Assembly (NCBI GenBank): GCA_026391715.1
Contig: JAPLDO010000042.1
Span: 1 to 64,000 of the forward strand
Origin: Bacteroidota bacterium
GTDB lineage: Bacteria; Bacteroidota; Bacteroidia; Bacteroidales; FEN-979
Reading direction: 5' to 3'
DNA length: 64,000 bases
This document shows positions 1 through 8,657 of the stretch, one piece after another. The notes under the pieces were generated by a model. The model had not been told where the DNA came from. It searched no databases and saw only the letters and a program-made list of their open reading frames with translations. The number at the start of each line of letters is the position of its first letter. Position 1 is the first letter of the stretch. A program made the position numbers and the translations under genes.

Positions 1-572
1 TTCACATTCGACTCGCAGCCGGGCGTGGCGATCACTTCGGCGCCGATTTCCTTCAGCCATGCAAACCTCTCAGGGCTCATCTCTTCGGGTAAAATCGCAA
101 CGGCTGTTACATCCATCAGGTATGAATCGAAAGCGCCTCCGCGGCAGTAATTTCCGGTTGAAGGCCATACTGCCTTGTGGTAAGTGGGGTCAAACTGCCC
201 CGTGATTATCCGCGGAGCCAGGCAACCATAAGCGGCGCCAACTTTATGCGCCCCGGTGGGAAACCACTTACCTGCCATTACGATGATCCTCGCTTCTATT
301 CCTGTAATGGATCTGGGGAGTTCAATAAAATTGGGACTCCCATATAATCCTCCGAAGGGTTTTGGCTCGTTTTTCCAGGTTATGCGGAACAGATTCAGGG
401 GATGAAGATCCCATAATCCGATATTTTTTAACTGGTCTTTTATCTTTCCCGGTATCAGTTCCGGGTTCTGCATCTGGGCGAATGTCGGGAGAATAATTCC
501 CTTTTCACGATAGCGGTCAATGGCTTTCTGCAGGATGTTGTGGTCAACAATTTGATTTGTAACAGGGATCAT
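1..572 (-). CDS. PLP-dependent cysteine synthase-family protein, 3' part beyond window
   Basis: Runs off the left edge; about 190 N-terminal residues are visible, starting at an ATG at 570-572. The translation begins MIPVTNQIVDHNILQKAI and includes FPTGAHKVGAAYG, where the lysine is the likely Schiff-base residue for pyridoxal phosphate, and STGNYCRGGA, resembling the phosphate-binding loop of fold-type II enzymes. From memory it matches a Bacteroidetes family usually annotated 'pyridoxal-5'-phosphate-dependent protein subunit beta', related to cysteine synthase and threonine dehydratase. The substrate cannot be told from this fragment. The start lies 12 bases from the end of the restriction specificity gene on the same strand, so read-through from the restriction cassette is possible. 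Confidence 0.8.
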   Translation of the reverse strand, partial: MIPVTNQIVDHNILQKAIDRYREKGIILPTFAQMQNPELIPGKIKDQLKNIGLWDLHPLNLFRITWKNEPKPFGGLYGSPNFIELPRSITGIEARIIVMAGKWFPTGAHKVGAAYGCLAPRIITGQFDPTYHKAVWPSTGNYCRGGAFDSYLMDVTAVAILPEEMSPERFAWLKEIGAEVIATPGCESNV

Positions 573-584
573 AATGATTGGAGT

Positions 585-1997
585 TTATTTTGTTATCGCA
601 TTTATAATTATCTGATTTATTTCCTCTTTCTTTTCGTGAATTTTTTTATCAAACTCTCTTTGTTTATCGGTTTCATTTTTAATTACAGCAACTATTTTTT
701 CCTGCACGGCAAATGAAATTTCAGGTATTGGGAGTTCTCTTACCTGTGATGGGAAAATATTTGTGTTATTCCCTAGTCCTTTTTTGTGTGTATTAATTAA
801 ATATTGAAAAAAACCTGTTCTGAAATAGTAATAAGCAAAAACAGGATTATAGTTTTTCAGCTTAATTCGCATAGTAAAATCTGCATACACGGCATCGGTT
901 TCGTCATTGTCTATTATTGCAACTTTGCCAATTGTTCCTTCGCCGCTTCTTGCCATTAGAATATCATTCAAGGCAATTCTTTTATTTGGATTTGCATCAA
1001 AATAGGATTGATCTACTGTTTTTGCTTCTTCTGTTTCAAACCGCCAATTCTTTATGTCCGCCATTGAAACATAGTATTGCTCGCCGTTTTCGTTATAGTC
1101 GGATGGGGAGATACTTTTACCAAGCGTTATGTCTTCTGATAAATAATCTTTGATACGTTTTGAAGTCTGGGCTTTCAGGATTTGAGAAATATATGCGCCC
1201 GGTTTGTTGTGAAACTTGAAACTGAAACGATTGTCAATATTATTTGCAAAAGCGCTGAAAGGAATACTCATTAAATGCACATTTCTTAACTCCTGAAAAG
1301 CTTTTTCATCCCATCCAAACCATGAAGTAAATACTTCATCAATAATATCTGTATCAGGTTTGATCTGAGAGTTGAGTTTTTTTATTTCGGCTTCTAATGG
1401 TGCGATTATTTTTACAACGTCGTGTTGTTTTACCACATCAATATCCGGCATTCTCAATCTCAGAAAATCTTTCTCCCTATATGTAGGAATACCAATACCT
1501 CTTGATAAATTTGTGTCAAGAATTTCCTTTAGTTGCCGGCTTCTTAAAATATATGCCAGAAATTTTTTATGCCAGTTTTTTTTTATTTTGAAAATGTAAA
1601 AACCATTGGAAAATACATAATCCGACATATCGGCATTAAAAAATAATGCCGGCGATTTTGCACCCTTTAAACTTGAAATAAGAATATGATTTTGATTTGC
1701 AGAATATTTTATTCTTCCCGGATGTTCGTCTTTGGTAACTTCAATAAAATTGATAATTTCATTAGCTACGTCAAAATTTGATTTATTTGTGCTAACCCCT
1801 TTATAAACCTGTCCCTCTTCATATTTGAATAAAATATAATCAGGTTCTAATACATATTTTAATTTAATGCTGCTATCGAAATTATTGAAGCCAAATGGAA
1901 ACCAGTTTCTTTCATTGATAAACTGATGAAATTTATAATCAAATCTCATCTGATCATCTTTTGCAAAATTTTTAAAAAAGGTGTGAAATATTCTCAT
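585..1997 (-). CDS. hsdS: Restriction-modification DNA specificity subunit (HsdS-like)
   Basis: A 470-residue protein with the two-repeat architecture of type I/IIB specificity subunits: two target-recognition domains (about residues 20-200 and 255-455), each followed by a helical spacer. Typical signatures are GIGIPTYREKDFLRLRMP in the first half, and YYVSMADIKNW plus LPIPEISFAVQEKIVAVI in the second. It would choose the DNA site for the adjacent nuclease-methyltransferase fusion. It is downstream of that gene on the same strand after a 90-base gap. Both recognition domains look complete. The N-terminal domain is AT-rich, as is common for often-exchanged recognition domains. The recognition sequence cannot be predicted. 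Confidence 0.88.
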   Translation of the reverse strand: MRIFHTFFKNFAKDDQMRFDYKFHQFINERNWFPFGFNNFDSSIKLKYVLEPDYILFKYEEGQVYKGVSTNKSNFDVANEIINFIEVTKDEHPGRIKYSANQNHILISSLKGAKSPALFFNADMSDYVFSNGFYIFKIKKNWHKKFLAYILRSRQLKEILDTNLSRGIGIPTYREKDFLRLRMPDIDVVKQHDVVKIIAPLEAEIKKLNSQIKPDTDIIDEVFTSWFGWDEKAFQELRNVHLMSIPFSAFANNIDNRFSFKFHNKPGAYISQILKAQTSKRIKDYLSEDITLGKSISPSDYNENGEQYYVSMADIKNWRFETEEAKTVDQSYFDANPNKRIALNDILMARSGEGTIGKVAIIDNDETDAVYADFTMRIKLKNYNPVFAYYYFRTGFFQYLINTHKKGLGNNTNIFPSQVRELPIPEISFAVQEKIVAVIKNETDKQREFDKKIHEKKEEINQIIINAITK

Positions 1998-2087
1998 ATC
2001 AGCGTTAATATGTTGAATCCGTCCCTACTGTGAGCTACTATGAATTATTCATCTTGGTTATGTTTAAAAAACCGGATGGCAATTTTA

Positions 2088-4823
2088 TTAATCCCATTTT
2101 ACAGTTTGTCTGAAGTGGTCAAGTATTTTTACTTTTTCTGTTTTGCGAAGCAAAACATCTTCACTTTTCCAAAGAGAAAGTATGCCCGATGTGAATAAGT
2201 CAACCAATTCTTTTTGTGTTCTTTCGTAATATTTTTCCAACAACTTGTTTCCATTATAGTATTGGCTCAAGGCTGCTTTCACCTCTTTCAAATTATTTTG
2301 TGCGTTGGAATATTCCATTTTCAATTTCTCTGACCTCTTTTCTTCCTTTTCTAATTCTTTATCTGATTTATCAGTATTGATTCCCTTTTCGTTTTGGTCA
2401 GATACTTTTTTCTGTCTGACAGGTATAGTTTTTTCTGTTTCTTCAATATTCCTTTTCAGTTCCGCCACAATTTCGGAAAAATGATTTTCTGCTTTCGTAT
2501 TATCAAGCATCAAAGGGGCTGCCTCAATATCAAATAAATCATTCTGAACATCGGTTAAAACTCTAACTTTTGTTCTCTTGTAACCAACGTTTTCAGCTTC
2601 AGCCATAAATATGCTATAATCAATTTGCTTACTAACTTCGCCAAAAACCCACCAGGAATTGCAGCGCCCGAATAATTCAATTGTGTCGTTATCAATACTG
2701 CTTACCTCTTCAATTTCTGCTTTGTATTTTTCTAATATTTCTTTAACCGTAAGCGAAAGATCTTTTGGTTCCAAATAATCTTTGAGGAAGTAATGAATGT
2801 TTTCAAGCGCTACCTTATCATCATCTTCTTTAATTGAAGGATACTTTTCCTTTTTTTCTCCTTTAATATAAACTGAAATGTAACTGGCAGTCCTTGTTTT
2901 TAGTTTACTCCACTCAGATTGAAATTTATTCCAGCGTGTATTCCACACGGCTACTTCAACTGCCGTTTTCTTTTGTGCAAACAATAAACTTGTCTTGGTT
3001 GATGTGAAAGGTTCAAAAGTTACTTGTGGCAAACTAACCACCGCTTTAACTTTGAAGTATTTGTAAATGAAAAGCCGGATGTATTTATTTTCAGTTGTAT
3101 CAAAAACACTTTCCGGTAATACGATTCCCATCCTGCCTCCTTCTTTTAGCAGTTGGTAATAGCGTTCAATAAAAAGATTTTCTGAATTTTTCTTTTTGTG
3201 AAAAATGAAAGTCCGTTCAACTTTTTGTTTTGTCACGGTATCCAAATCAACGCTGAAAGGCGGGTTGCTGATTATGACGTCAAATTGCCCGTTTGTATGT
3301 TTGTTTACATAAAATTCTTCCGGTTCCTGAAAAATTAAAACATTTGTTCCCCCTGAATTTTTTACATAGAAAGTAAAAGGCAACAAACCATCCTGAACAA
3401 ATAGATTTGCCGAACCGTCACCGTGTAAAATCATATTCACTTTTGCTGCTGTGCCTAAATCAAAATTGCTATCAGCGCCATATAAGTAAGTTCCTGCCCA
3501 GGTATTTTCCTGTTTTTCGGGGAAATAAACATCAAACCATCTTTGCACTTGATTACTGCTGTCCAACTCATCATTGCGTTTGTGTTTTAGCTCCTTTGTA
3601 ATTGCTTTCATTGCCTCAATCAGGAAAGTGCCACTGCCACAGGATGGGTCAATGACGTATGGCAAATCCTGTTTTTCATTCAAGCGTTGAATTGCAAGGT
3701 TATCTAACTCCAAAGCATAGAGAATAAAACGAACAACATTGATTGGTGTGAAAAATTGTCCTTTAGTTTGTTTGAAACCGTCCCTTGTAATGCTTTCAAA
3801 GAAATCACCTAAAATATCTGTTCCATCAACCTGGCTTCTTCCATCAATCAATGAAATGTCCTCTAATTCCTGAACGGTATAAATGAGTTTCGAAAGAGGG
3901 AATTTTTCTTCATTGATAATGTATGTCTTTGCAAGTTTAACAGGGTCAACTAAATTCAATTTTTTCTCTAATGCCCGGCGATATAATTCATTAATCCTGT
4001 CAAATACTTTCTCGGGTTTTTCTATTTCTACGCTTCCTTTTCCATCATCAAAACCAAAAATTTGAAAATCATATCGCTGCCCTTTTTTCTTTTCGTCTTC
4101 ATCCTGAATTTTTGCAAGAATGATGTTTACCAGTGAATTGAAAACTTCGGTATCAGTTGTTCCACCGCCACCCCAAAGAACATTGTGCAAATTTCTGCTC
4201 AGACTTAATACTTCATCGCGTGTGAAGTTTGTTCTTAAATCGTGTTTCCTGTCTCCCTTTATAAAAGGGGGTTTTCTTGGCTTGCCATATCCTGCTGAAA
4301 GTTCATTTGAAATTGAAGGTCTTCCTTCCAAATCCCAATGTTCAAATTCTTTGTGTTGTTTATAATCAATAATAATTGCCTGGTCTGATAACTCGCCGCC
4401 TTTGAAATCTAAAGTATAATAAACAAGATATTTACTGTCGCCTTGCATTCTCGCTAATTTGAAAAGCTGTCCTTCAATAAATCCTTTATCAGCCTCCCAT
4501 TTGTCCGGCGATTTCACTTCAATAAAAAAGAATACTTCACCTTTTATATCCCTGACTAAAACGTCAATCCGCGCTTTCCTGACAGATGGTCTGCCTATTT
4601 CATATTCTACCTCAATATCAATCAACTCAGGACTATAATCCAACTCATTTACCAATCTATTTACAAGATATGCTCTTACTATCTCTTCGTCGCCTGTTGG
4701 AATTGCAATTCCCCGGCGGTTATTGATTTTGTGATGTAAGATAGTTTTTTTGTCAGGATCAATTTCCACTATCTTGTCCTTTGCATTACTTAAAGTTTGA
4801 AGAACTTTTTCTTTCCAGTTCAT
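2088..4823 (-). CDS. Nuclease-N6-adenine methyltransferase fusion (BcgI-like/type I-like RM subunit)
   Basis: A 911-residue fusion. Residues 45-105 resemble the HsdR N-terminal PD-(D/E)XK nuclease (D87, then E102-V-K104 in FFFIEVKSP). Residues 335-680 form an HsdM-like N6-adenine methyltransferase with motif I DPSCGSGTF (392-400) and catalytic NPPF (520-523). Residues about 765-880 are rich in K/E and probably coiled-coil. No helicase (DEAD/Walker) domain is present here or nearby, so it should not translocate like a type I enzyme. Nuclease plus methylase in one chain with a separate S subunit is the layout of BcgI-type (type IIB) enzymes; cutting by this protein is inferred. Its start overlaps the end of the upstream regulator by four bases (ATGA), implying coupled translation. 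Confidence 0.85.
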   Translation of the reverse strand: MNWKEKVLQTLSNAKDKIVEIDPDKKTILHHKINNRRGIAIPTGDEEIVRAYLVNRLVNELDYSPELIDIEVEYEIGRPSVRKARIDVLVRDIKGEVFFFIEVKSPDKWEADKGFIEGQLFKLARMQGDSKYLVYYTLDFKGGELSDQAIIIDYKQHKEFEHWDLEGRPSISNELSAGYGKPRKPPFIKGDRKHDLRTNFTRDEVLSLSRNLHNVLWGGGGTTDTEVFNSLVNIILAKIQDEDEKKKGQRYDFQIFGFDDGKGSVEIEKPEKVFDRINELYRRALEKKLNLVDPVKLAKTYIINEEKFPLSKLIYTVQELEDISLIDGRSQVDGTDILGDFFESITRDGFKQTKGQFFTPINVVRFILYALELDNLAIQRLNEKQDLPYVIDPSCGSGTFLIEAMKAITKELKHKRNDELDSSNQVQRWFDVYFPEKQENTWAGTYLYGADSNFDLGTAAKVNMILHGDGSANLFVQDGLLPFTFYVKNSGGTNVLIFQEPEEFYVNKHTNGQFDVIISNPPFSVDLDTVTKQKVERTFIFHKKKNSENLFIERYYQLLKEGGRMGIVLPESVFDTTENKYIRLFIYKYFKVKAVVSLPQVTFEPFTSTKTSLLFAQKKTAVEVAVWNTRWNKFQSEWSKLKTRTASYISVYIKGEKKEKYPSIKEDDDKVALENIHYFLKDYLEPKDLSLTVKEILEKYKAEIEEVSSIDNDTIELFGRCNSWWVFGEVSKQIDYSIFMAEAENVGYKRTKVRVLTDVQNDLFDIEAAPLMLDNTKAENHFSEIVAELKRNIEETEKTIPVRQKKVSDQNEKGINTDKSDKELEKEEKRSEKLKMEYSNAQNNLKEVKAALSQYYNGNKLLEKYYERTQKELVDLFTSGILSLWKSEDVLLRKTEKVKILDHFRQTVKWD

Positions 4824-5002
4824 TTCTTCATTTCTGTTAAATATTTTATTCTATCCTCAGCTACTTTTAATACCAATTCTCCAGGCTTTTCGTAATGAAT
4901 TTCTGGAAAGGCAGCAACCTTACGCAAGGGTAGTCCGTTTCCTTCTCTTAACTGCCTTAATTTTTCTCCTATTGTTTCTGTTGACACATACTCAATTGAC
5001 AT
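4820..5002 (-). CDS. Small HTH (XRE-type) regulator, apparently internally deleted
   Basis: A 60-residue reading frame first in the restriction operon. Its beginning (TIGEKLRQLREGNGLPLRKVAAF) matches the first two helices of XRE-family regulators found next to Bacteroidetes restriction genes, and its end (VLKVAEDRIKYLTEMKK) matches the C terminus of the same family as I recall it. Family members are about 110 residues. The recognition helix and the following dimerisation region seem missing, with the join near residue 30. The frame is kept, so translational coupling to the methylase gene is preserved. It may be a non-functional controller relic retained as a leader cistron. The family comparison is from memory. 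Confidence 0.6.
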   Translation of the reverse strand: MSIEYVSTETIGEKLRQLREGNGLPLRKVAAFPEIHYEKPGELVLKVAEDRIKYLTEMKK

Positions 5003-5009
5003 TATTTGT

Positions 5010-5040
5010 CAAAAATATGAACTTTTATTTTATAAACCAA
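5010..5040 (-). promoter_or_regulatory. Bacteroidetes-type promoter for the restriction operon
   Basis: Read on the minus strand: TTG (5038-5040), 20 bases, then TATTTTTG (5010-5017), a good match to the TTTG/TAnnTTTG consensus of Bacteroidetes housekeeping promoters. The -7 box ends only seven bases before the regulator ATG at 5002, so the transcript should start at or almost at the start codon (leaderless or nearly so). Confidence 0.6.
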
Positions 5041-5116
5041 CTGATTTCAAAAAACTTATCAACATTTTATTTTGAATTTTCATGAAGGAGTTTACCAGTG
5101 GAGCATATCACCAGGT

Positions 5117-8100
5117 TCATTCCATCTCCATCGCCCCTTTCAGGATGACGCTCATCTCGGCGGCAAAGGTAAAATGAAATTCCCTGACGCATGGAGTAAG
5201 AAATTTCACCTCTATTAAACTGAAATCATCCTTCCTGATTAACGCTTTTACCTGATCGGTTTCATAAATATAGTTGTTTTCCACAAGGCTGAGGGTCCTT
5301 ATGTGGTTCTGCTCTTTGTAAATAAGAACCAGACGGTCGGAAAGGCGGCTCAGGAAAAAGCCGGTTGCCTCTTCATTGAATGACTGAATTGAAAGACAAA
5401 GTCCTGGCTTGTCTGCAAATGGTCTGCCCGCGGTTGGGCAAAATGTGCTGCAGTTACCGCATTCATTGCACAGGTCGCGGATATTCATAACCTGGTATGG
5501 CTGTTCAACCCGGAAGATATCATCATTTATGAAGCCGACAGAACCATTTTCCAGCAATACAGCTTTCTGCATCTGGTATGTAACCGGTTCCACCTGAAAA
5601 CTGAAATTTGCGAGGTTCGGACATACCGAAACGCAAACATTGCAGATTACATCGCACTGCAAACAACGCGAAGCCTCATTACGCGCCTGCTCTGCCGTTA
5701 GTGACGACATAACCAGGTTGAAATTCCGGCGTTGATTGATGGAGGTTTCTGCCGGAGAAAACCCAAACGAGCGCGTAGCCTTTTTTACCATGAGGTTCCC
5801 CCAACCGCTGGAGCAGATCCTCCTCCCTTCCCCCTCCGGGAAAGGGGTCGGGGGTGGGGGGGATATCTCCTCCGCCGCCTTTCTTCCATCCCCAATGGCA
5901 TTAATGGCAGTTGAAGCGCCGCGCAAAGCATCACCTCCAATATACAGATTTGGAATGGAAGTCAGATAACTTCCCGGAGAGACCTTTAGATCGCCGGGAG
6001 CCAGAAAATCAAAGGCTATTTCCTGACCAATGGCCGGAATTATGGTATCGCAGGGAATCTCGAACTCGGAATCAGGCAGATCAATGGGAAGAACCCTGCC
6101 GTCTTTTCCTTTTACTGACAGCGCTGTTTTGCAGCATACGAGGGCAACAACCATATTGTTTTCCTGTCTGATACGCACCGGTCTGGTTTGTTCATACAAG
6201 GCAACCCCTTCCTCCATTACAGCTTTTATTTCGCCATTATCGGCAGGCATCTCCCTGATCGTACGCCGGTAAACGATAGTCACGCGCCCCGATTCCCCAA
6301 CCATTCTGTACGCAGTGCGGGCAGCGTCCATTGCGGTATTTCCGCCGCCGATAATCACAACCTGTTTTCCGGAAAAGTGAATATTCCCTTTCCTTACGTC
6401 GAATAAAAATTGCAGAGGATCAAGAACGCCTTCCGAATTTATCCCGTCAATGTTCAGTCGTGACGATCGTTGCGCGCCAACGGCAATGAAAACAGCATCG
6501 AATTCGCTTCTGAGGACATCAAATTTTTGCTTATCAACAGGATAATTATCATGAAGTTTAACCCCTGAATCGAGGATGCGCCTGACGTCGGTTTCAATGG
6601 CGCCGGAAGTCAGTCTGAATGCCGGTATGGCTGCGGAAACCATTCCTCCCGGAATTTCTTTTTGTTCAAAAACATGAACTTCAAATCCAGCTTTTCTTAA
6701 AAACCATGCGCACGTTAAACCGGCGGGACCGGCGCCAATTACCGCTATCCTCCCCTCCCCCGCCGGGAGAGGGGTCGGGGGTGAGGGGCATGAACCCTCC
6801 GCCACAAACCGCTTGATCTCCCTGATCCGTAATGCATCGTCGTAATTGATGCGGGTACACTTCATCTGGCAAAGATGGTCGCAAACCATACCTGTCACCG
6901 ATGGGAATGGATTAGTCCTCAAAATGGCTTCAAATGCTGCGGAAACGTTTCCGCTGGCAGTATGATACATATACACGGGAATGTCCTGGTTTGTGGGACA
7001 GGTATCGGTGCAGGGCGCGTGAATGCAATCAAACCATCCCAGTTGCCGCGATGTTTTTATTGAGGGTTCAGAAAAATGATCCTTGTGATAGGCGGAATTC
7101 GAGGAAACACGGTTGGCGTAGTTATTCAGATTTTTCAGCGCCGCCAGCTTCACAGATTCCTCATAATCTATGTTATCTGCAATATCAACGCCGAAAGAGT
7201 TTTCCTGCGTCAGATTCTGACGATCAAAGGATACCGGCGATCGGGATCGGTTAATGATGAACTCATCGAGGTTTGACGCTTTTACAAGATTGATCTCATC
7301 GCGCAGGATATCGAGGTACTGGTGAAGCCTTCCGTATCCGCCAGGCTTTAACAGATCGCTGCAAACTGTTGCCGGTTTCAAGCCGCAGGCAATTACGTCG
7401 GCAACATTGAAACAATCAACGCCAGCCGAAAATGATATGTCAAGCTGCCCAAGAAGGTCATTCTGAAGTTTTCGCGCCAGTTGAATACTTATTGGATGGA
7501 GCGCCCGTCCGCTGAGATACATCATTTTTTCAGAAGAAGCAAAAACATCTTTGTTATTGATGCTTTCGAGGGTATTGGTGAGCTTTACACTGAAGGTCAA
7601 GCCCTGATCGGAGGAGGCGCTGCCGAGAGAATCGAGAATCCGGTGGGCATCAGTATATTTCAGGTCGTGTTCGAATGCCTGATCAGGAACCTGGCTTGAG
7701 AAGCCCAGTCCGCCGTTCAGCAATGACCTGAGCTCGCCGGCGCCGAGAAGCGTAGGATTAAACTTGACGGTAGTATGCAGGTTTTGCTTCCGGATCAGAT
7801 AAAGTCCGATCTTTTCTATCTCTTCTGGCGGACAACCATGCATTGTGCTCAGTGTAACATGATCGGATATTGAGGTTGGAATTTCAATCTCATCAATCGC
7901 AGGATAAACCGGCCTTACAATCGTCCTTGCCTTTTCAAGTTCGGCGCTGCAGTTGCGCATCTTTTCAAGGAACCATTGTACATTATCCTTCAGGATTCCG
8001 TCAAGGTTATATCCCACACTCATATTGAAAAGCGTCCCAACAGGCATTTCGAAACCCAGTTCTTTCCGAAGGATATGGATGATGATCCAGGCATTCAGAT

Positions 8101-8467
8101 ACTCCCTGAATGAGGCTTCAAGTTTTAATTCCTGCGACCACTCACAGTTATATCCTTCATCCTGCATATCAATACAGGGTTTTGAAACTTCAAGTTCATC
8201 GAGTGTCTGAACTGTTTTTAATTCGATGTAACGGGCGCCGCAAAGCCAGGCAGCAATGATGTTGCCTGCAAGTTGTGAATGTGGTCCTGCTGCCACACCA
8301 ATGGGAGTTTCCAGTAAACGCCCGTAACGGCTCATCCTGAATGGATCGTATTTCCCGGGATGAAAAAAAAGAAGTCCGGGTATTCCATGGAACCTGTTTT
8401 TATTGATCTCATTGAGGGAAATCCTGAGAAGTTGCGGTAACGGAATTGGATTAAATTTTCCTGACAA
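5117..8467 (-). CDS. ygfK: YgfK-type flavin/iron-sulfur oxidoreductase
   Basis: A 1116-residue fusion. Residues 1-440 are a dihydroorotate-dehydrogenase-like barrel (PIGVAAGPHSQLAGN). Residues about 475-560 are the N-terminal Fe-S domain of the GltD family (CIHAPCTDTCPTNQDIP). Residues 574-900 carry an FAD Rossmann fold (VIGAGPAGLTCAW) and an NAD(P)H fold (VVIIGGGNTAMDAA, about 703-716). Two C-terminal ferredoxin-like clusters follow (CLQCDVICNVCVSVC near 935, CNECGNCSTFC near 1000). This order is that of YgfK, annotated as a putative selenate reductase subunit and found in anaerobic purine-catabolism gene sets. The start is TTG at 8465-8467: the following SGKFNPIP aligns with the family N terminus and no in-frame ATG precedes it. 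Two GC-rich repeats are translated in frame within it. A guanine deaminase gene is divergent. Confidence 0.87.
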   Translation of the reverse strand: MSGKFNPIPLPQLLRISLNEINKNRFHGIPGLLFFHPGKYDPFRMSRYGRLLETPIGVAAGPHSQLAGNIIAAWLCGARYIELKTVQTLDELEVSKPCIDMQDEGYNCEWSQELKLEASFREYLNAWIIIHILRKELGFEMPVGTLFNMSVGYNLDGILKDNVQWFLEKMRNCSAELEKARTIVRPVYPAIDEIEIPTSISDHVTLSTMHGCPPEEIEKIGLYLIRKQNLHTTVKFNPTLLGAGELRSLLNGGLGFSSQVPDQAFEHDLKYTDAHRILDSLGSASSDQGLTFSVKLTNTLESINNKDVFASSEKMMYLSGRALHPISIQLARKLQNDLLGQLDISFSAGVDCFNVADVIACGLKPATVCSDLLKPGGYGRLHQYLDILRDEINLVKASNLDEFIINRSRSPVSFDRQNLTQENSFGVDIADNIDYEESVKLAALKNLNNYANRVSSNSAYHKDHFSEPSIKTSRQLGWFDCIHAPCTDTCPTNQDIPVYMYHTASGNVSAAFEAILRTNPFPSVTGMVCDHLCQMKCTRINYDDALRIREIKRFVAEGSCPSPPTPLPAGEGRIAVIGAGPAGLTCAWFLRKAGFEVHVFEQKEIPGGMVSAAIPAFRLTSGAIETDVRRILDSGVKLHDNYPVDKQKFDVLRSEFDAVFIAVGAQRSSRLNIDGINSEGVLDPLQFLFDVRKGNIHFSGKQVVIIGGGNTAMDAARTAYRMVGESGRVTIVYRRTIREMPADNGEIKAVMEEGVALYEQTRPVRIRQENNMVVALVCCKTALSVKGKDGRVLPIDLPDSEFEIPCDTIIPAIGQEIAFDFLAPGDLKVSPGSYLTSIPNLYIGGDALRGASTAINAIGDGRKAAEEISPPPPTPFPEGEGRRICSSGWGNLMVKKATRSFGFSPAETSINQRRNFNLVMSSLTAEQARNEASRCLQCDVICNVCVSVCPNLANFSFQVEPVTYQMQKAVLLENGSVGFINDDIFRVEQPYQVMNIRDLCNECGNCSTFCPTAGRPFADKPGLCLSIQSFNEEATGFFLSRLSDRLVLIYKEQNHIRTLSLVENNYIYETDQVKALIRKDDFSLIEVKFLTPCVREFHFTFAAEMSVILKGAMEME
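5821..5862. repeat. GC-rich palindromic repeat inserted in frame in ygfK (copy 2)
   Basis: About 42 bases of C-rich then G-rich sequence forming an imperfect palindrome. On the minus strand it is translated as PPPPTPFPEGEGR, residues about 869-882 of YgfK, between the GltD-like core and the C-terminal ferredoxin region. It is closely similar to the copy at 6749-6790 and related to the intergenic copies at 23034 and 23127. Such 'P-PTPLP-GEG' translations are typical of intergenic palindromes, not of protein domains. Confidence 0.75.
6749..6790. repeat. GC-rich palindromic repeat inserted in frame in ygfK (copy 1)
   Basis: Same repeat family as at 5821-5862, in the same orientation. It is translated as PSPPTPLPAGEGR (about residues 560-573), directly before the FAD-binding GxGxxG loop and thus in an interdomain linker. 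The gene stays open through it. Confidence 0.75.
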
Positions 8468-8589
8468 GTTGAAAAGGGTTAGAATGTAAAACTTCCAAAA
8501 TTATGGATTCCCGGCGAGAAACAGTCCCATCATCGGAAAAAAACCAAATTGAATATCCCGTTGAATTCGTTTTGTATTGTTTTACATGT

Positions 8590-8597
8590 TATATTTG
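8590..8597 (+). promoter_or_regulatory. Possible -7 box of the guanine deaminase gene
   Basis: TATATTTG matches TAnnTTTG, 60 bases before the ATG. No good TTG lies at the expected 19-20 base distance upstream (TTTG at 8571-8574 is 15 bases away), so this is only a partial promoter match. Confidence 0.35.
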
Positions 8598-8657
8598 TCA
8601 TCATACCACCCCGTCATGTAAGCATTATCACATCAGGGTATTTTAATAACATTTTGC

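Noticed and set aside
917-1153. Several 60-110-codon frames opposite hsdS, ygfK, LruC and PFOR genes
   Set aside because: All are antisense shadows of conserved genes, without recognisable domains or own regulatory signals.
4250-4275. KPPFIKGD segment with CCCTTTTATAAAGGG palindrome inside the nuclease-methylase gene, resembling dispersed in-frame repeats
   Set aside because: The protein region has about the length expected for this family between conserved blocks (GYGKPRKP and DLRTNF), so an insertion is not required. The short palindrome may be chance.
4820-5002. Antitoxin of a toxin-antitoxin pair
   Set aside because: No toxin-like gene is adjacent; the HTH start, operon position and C-terminal match point to a restriction controller.
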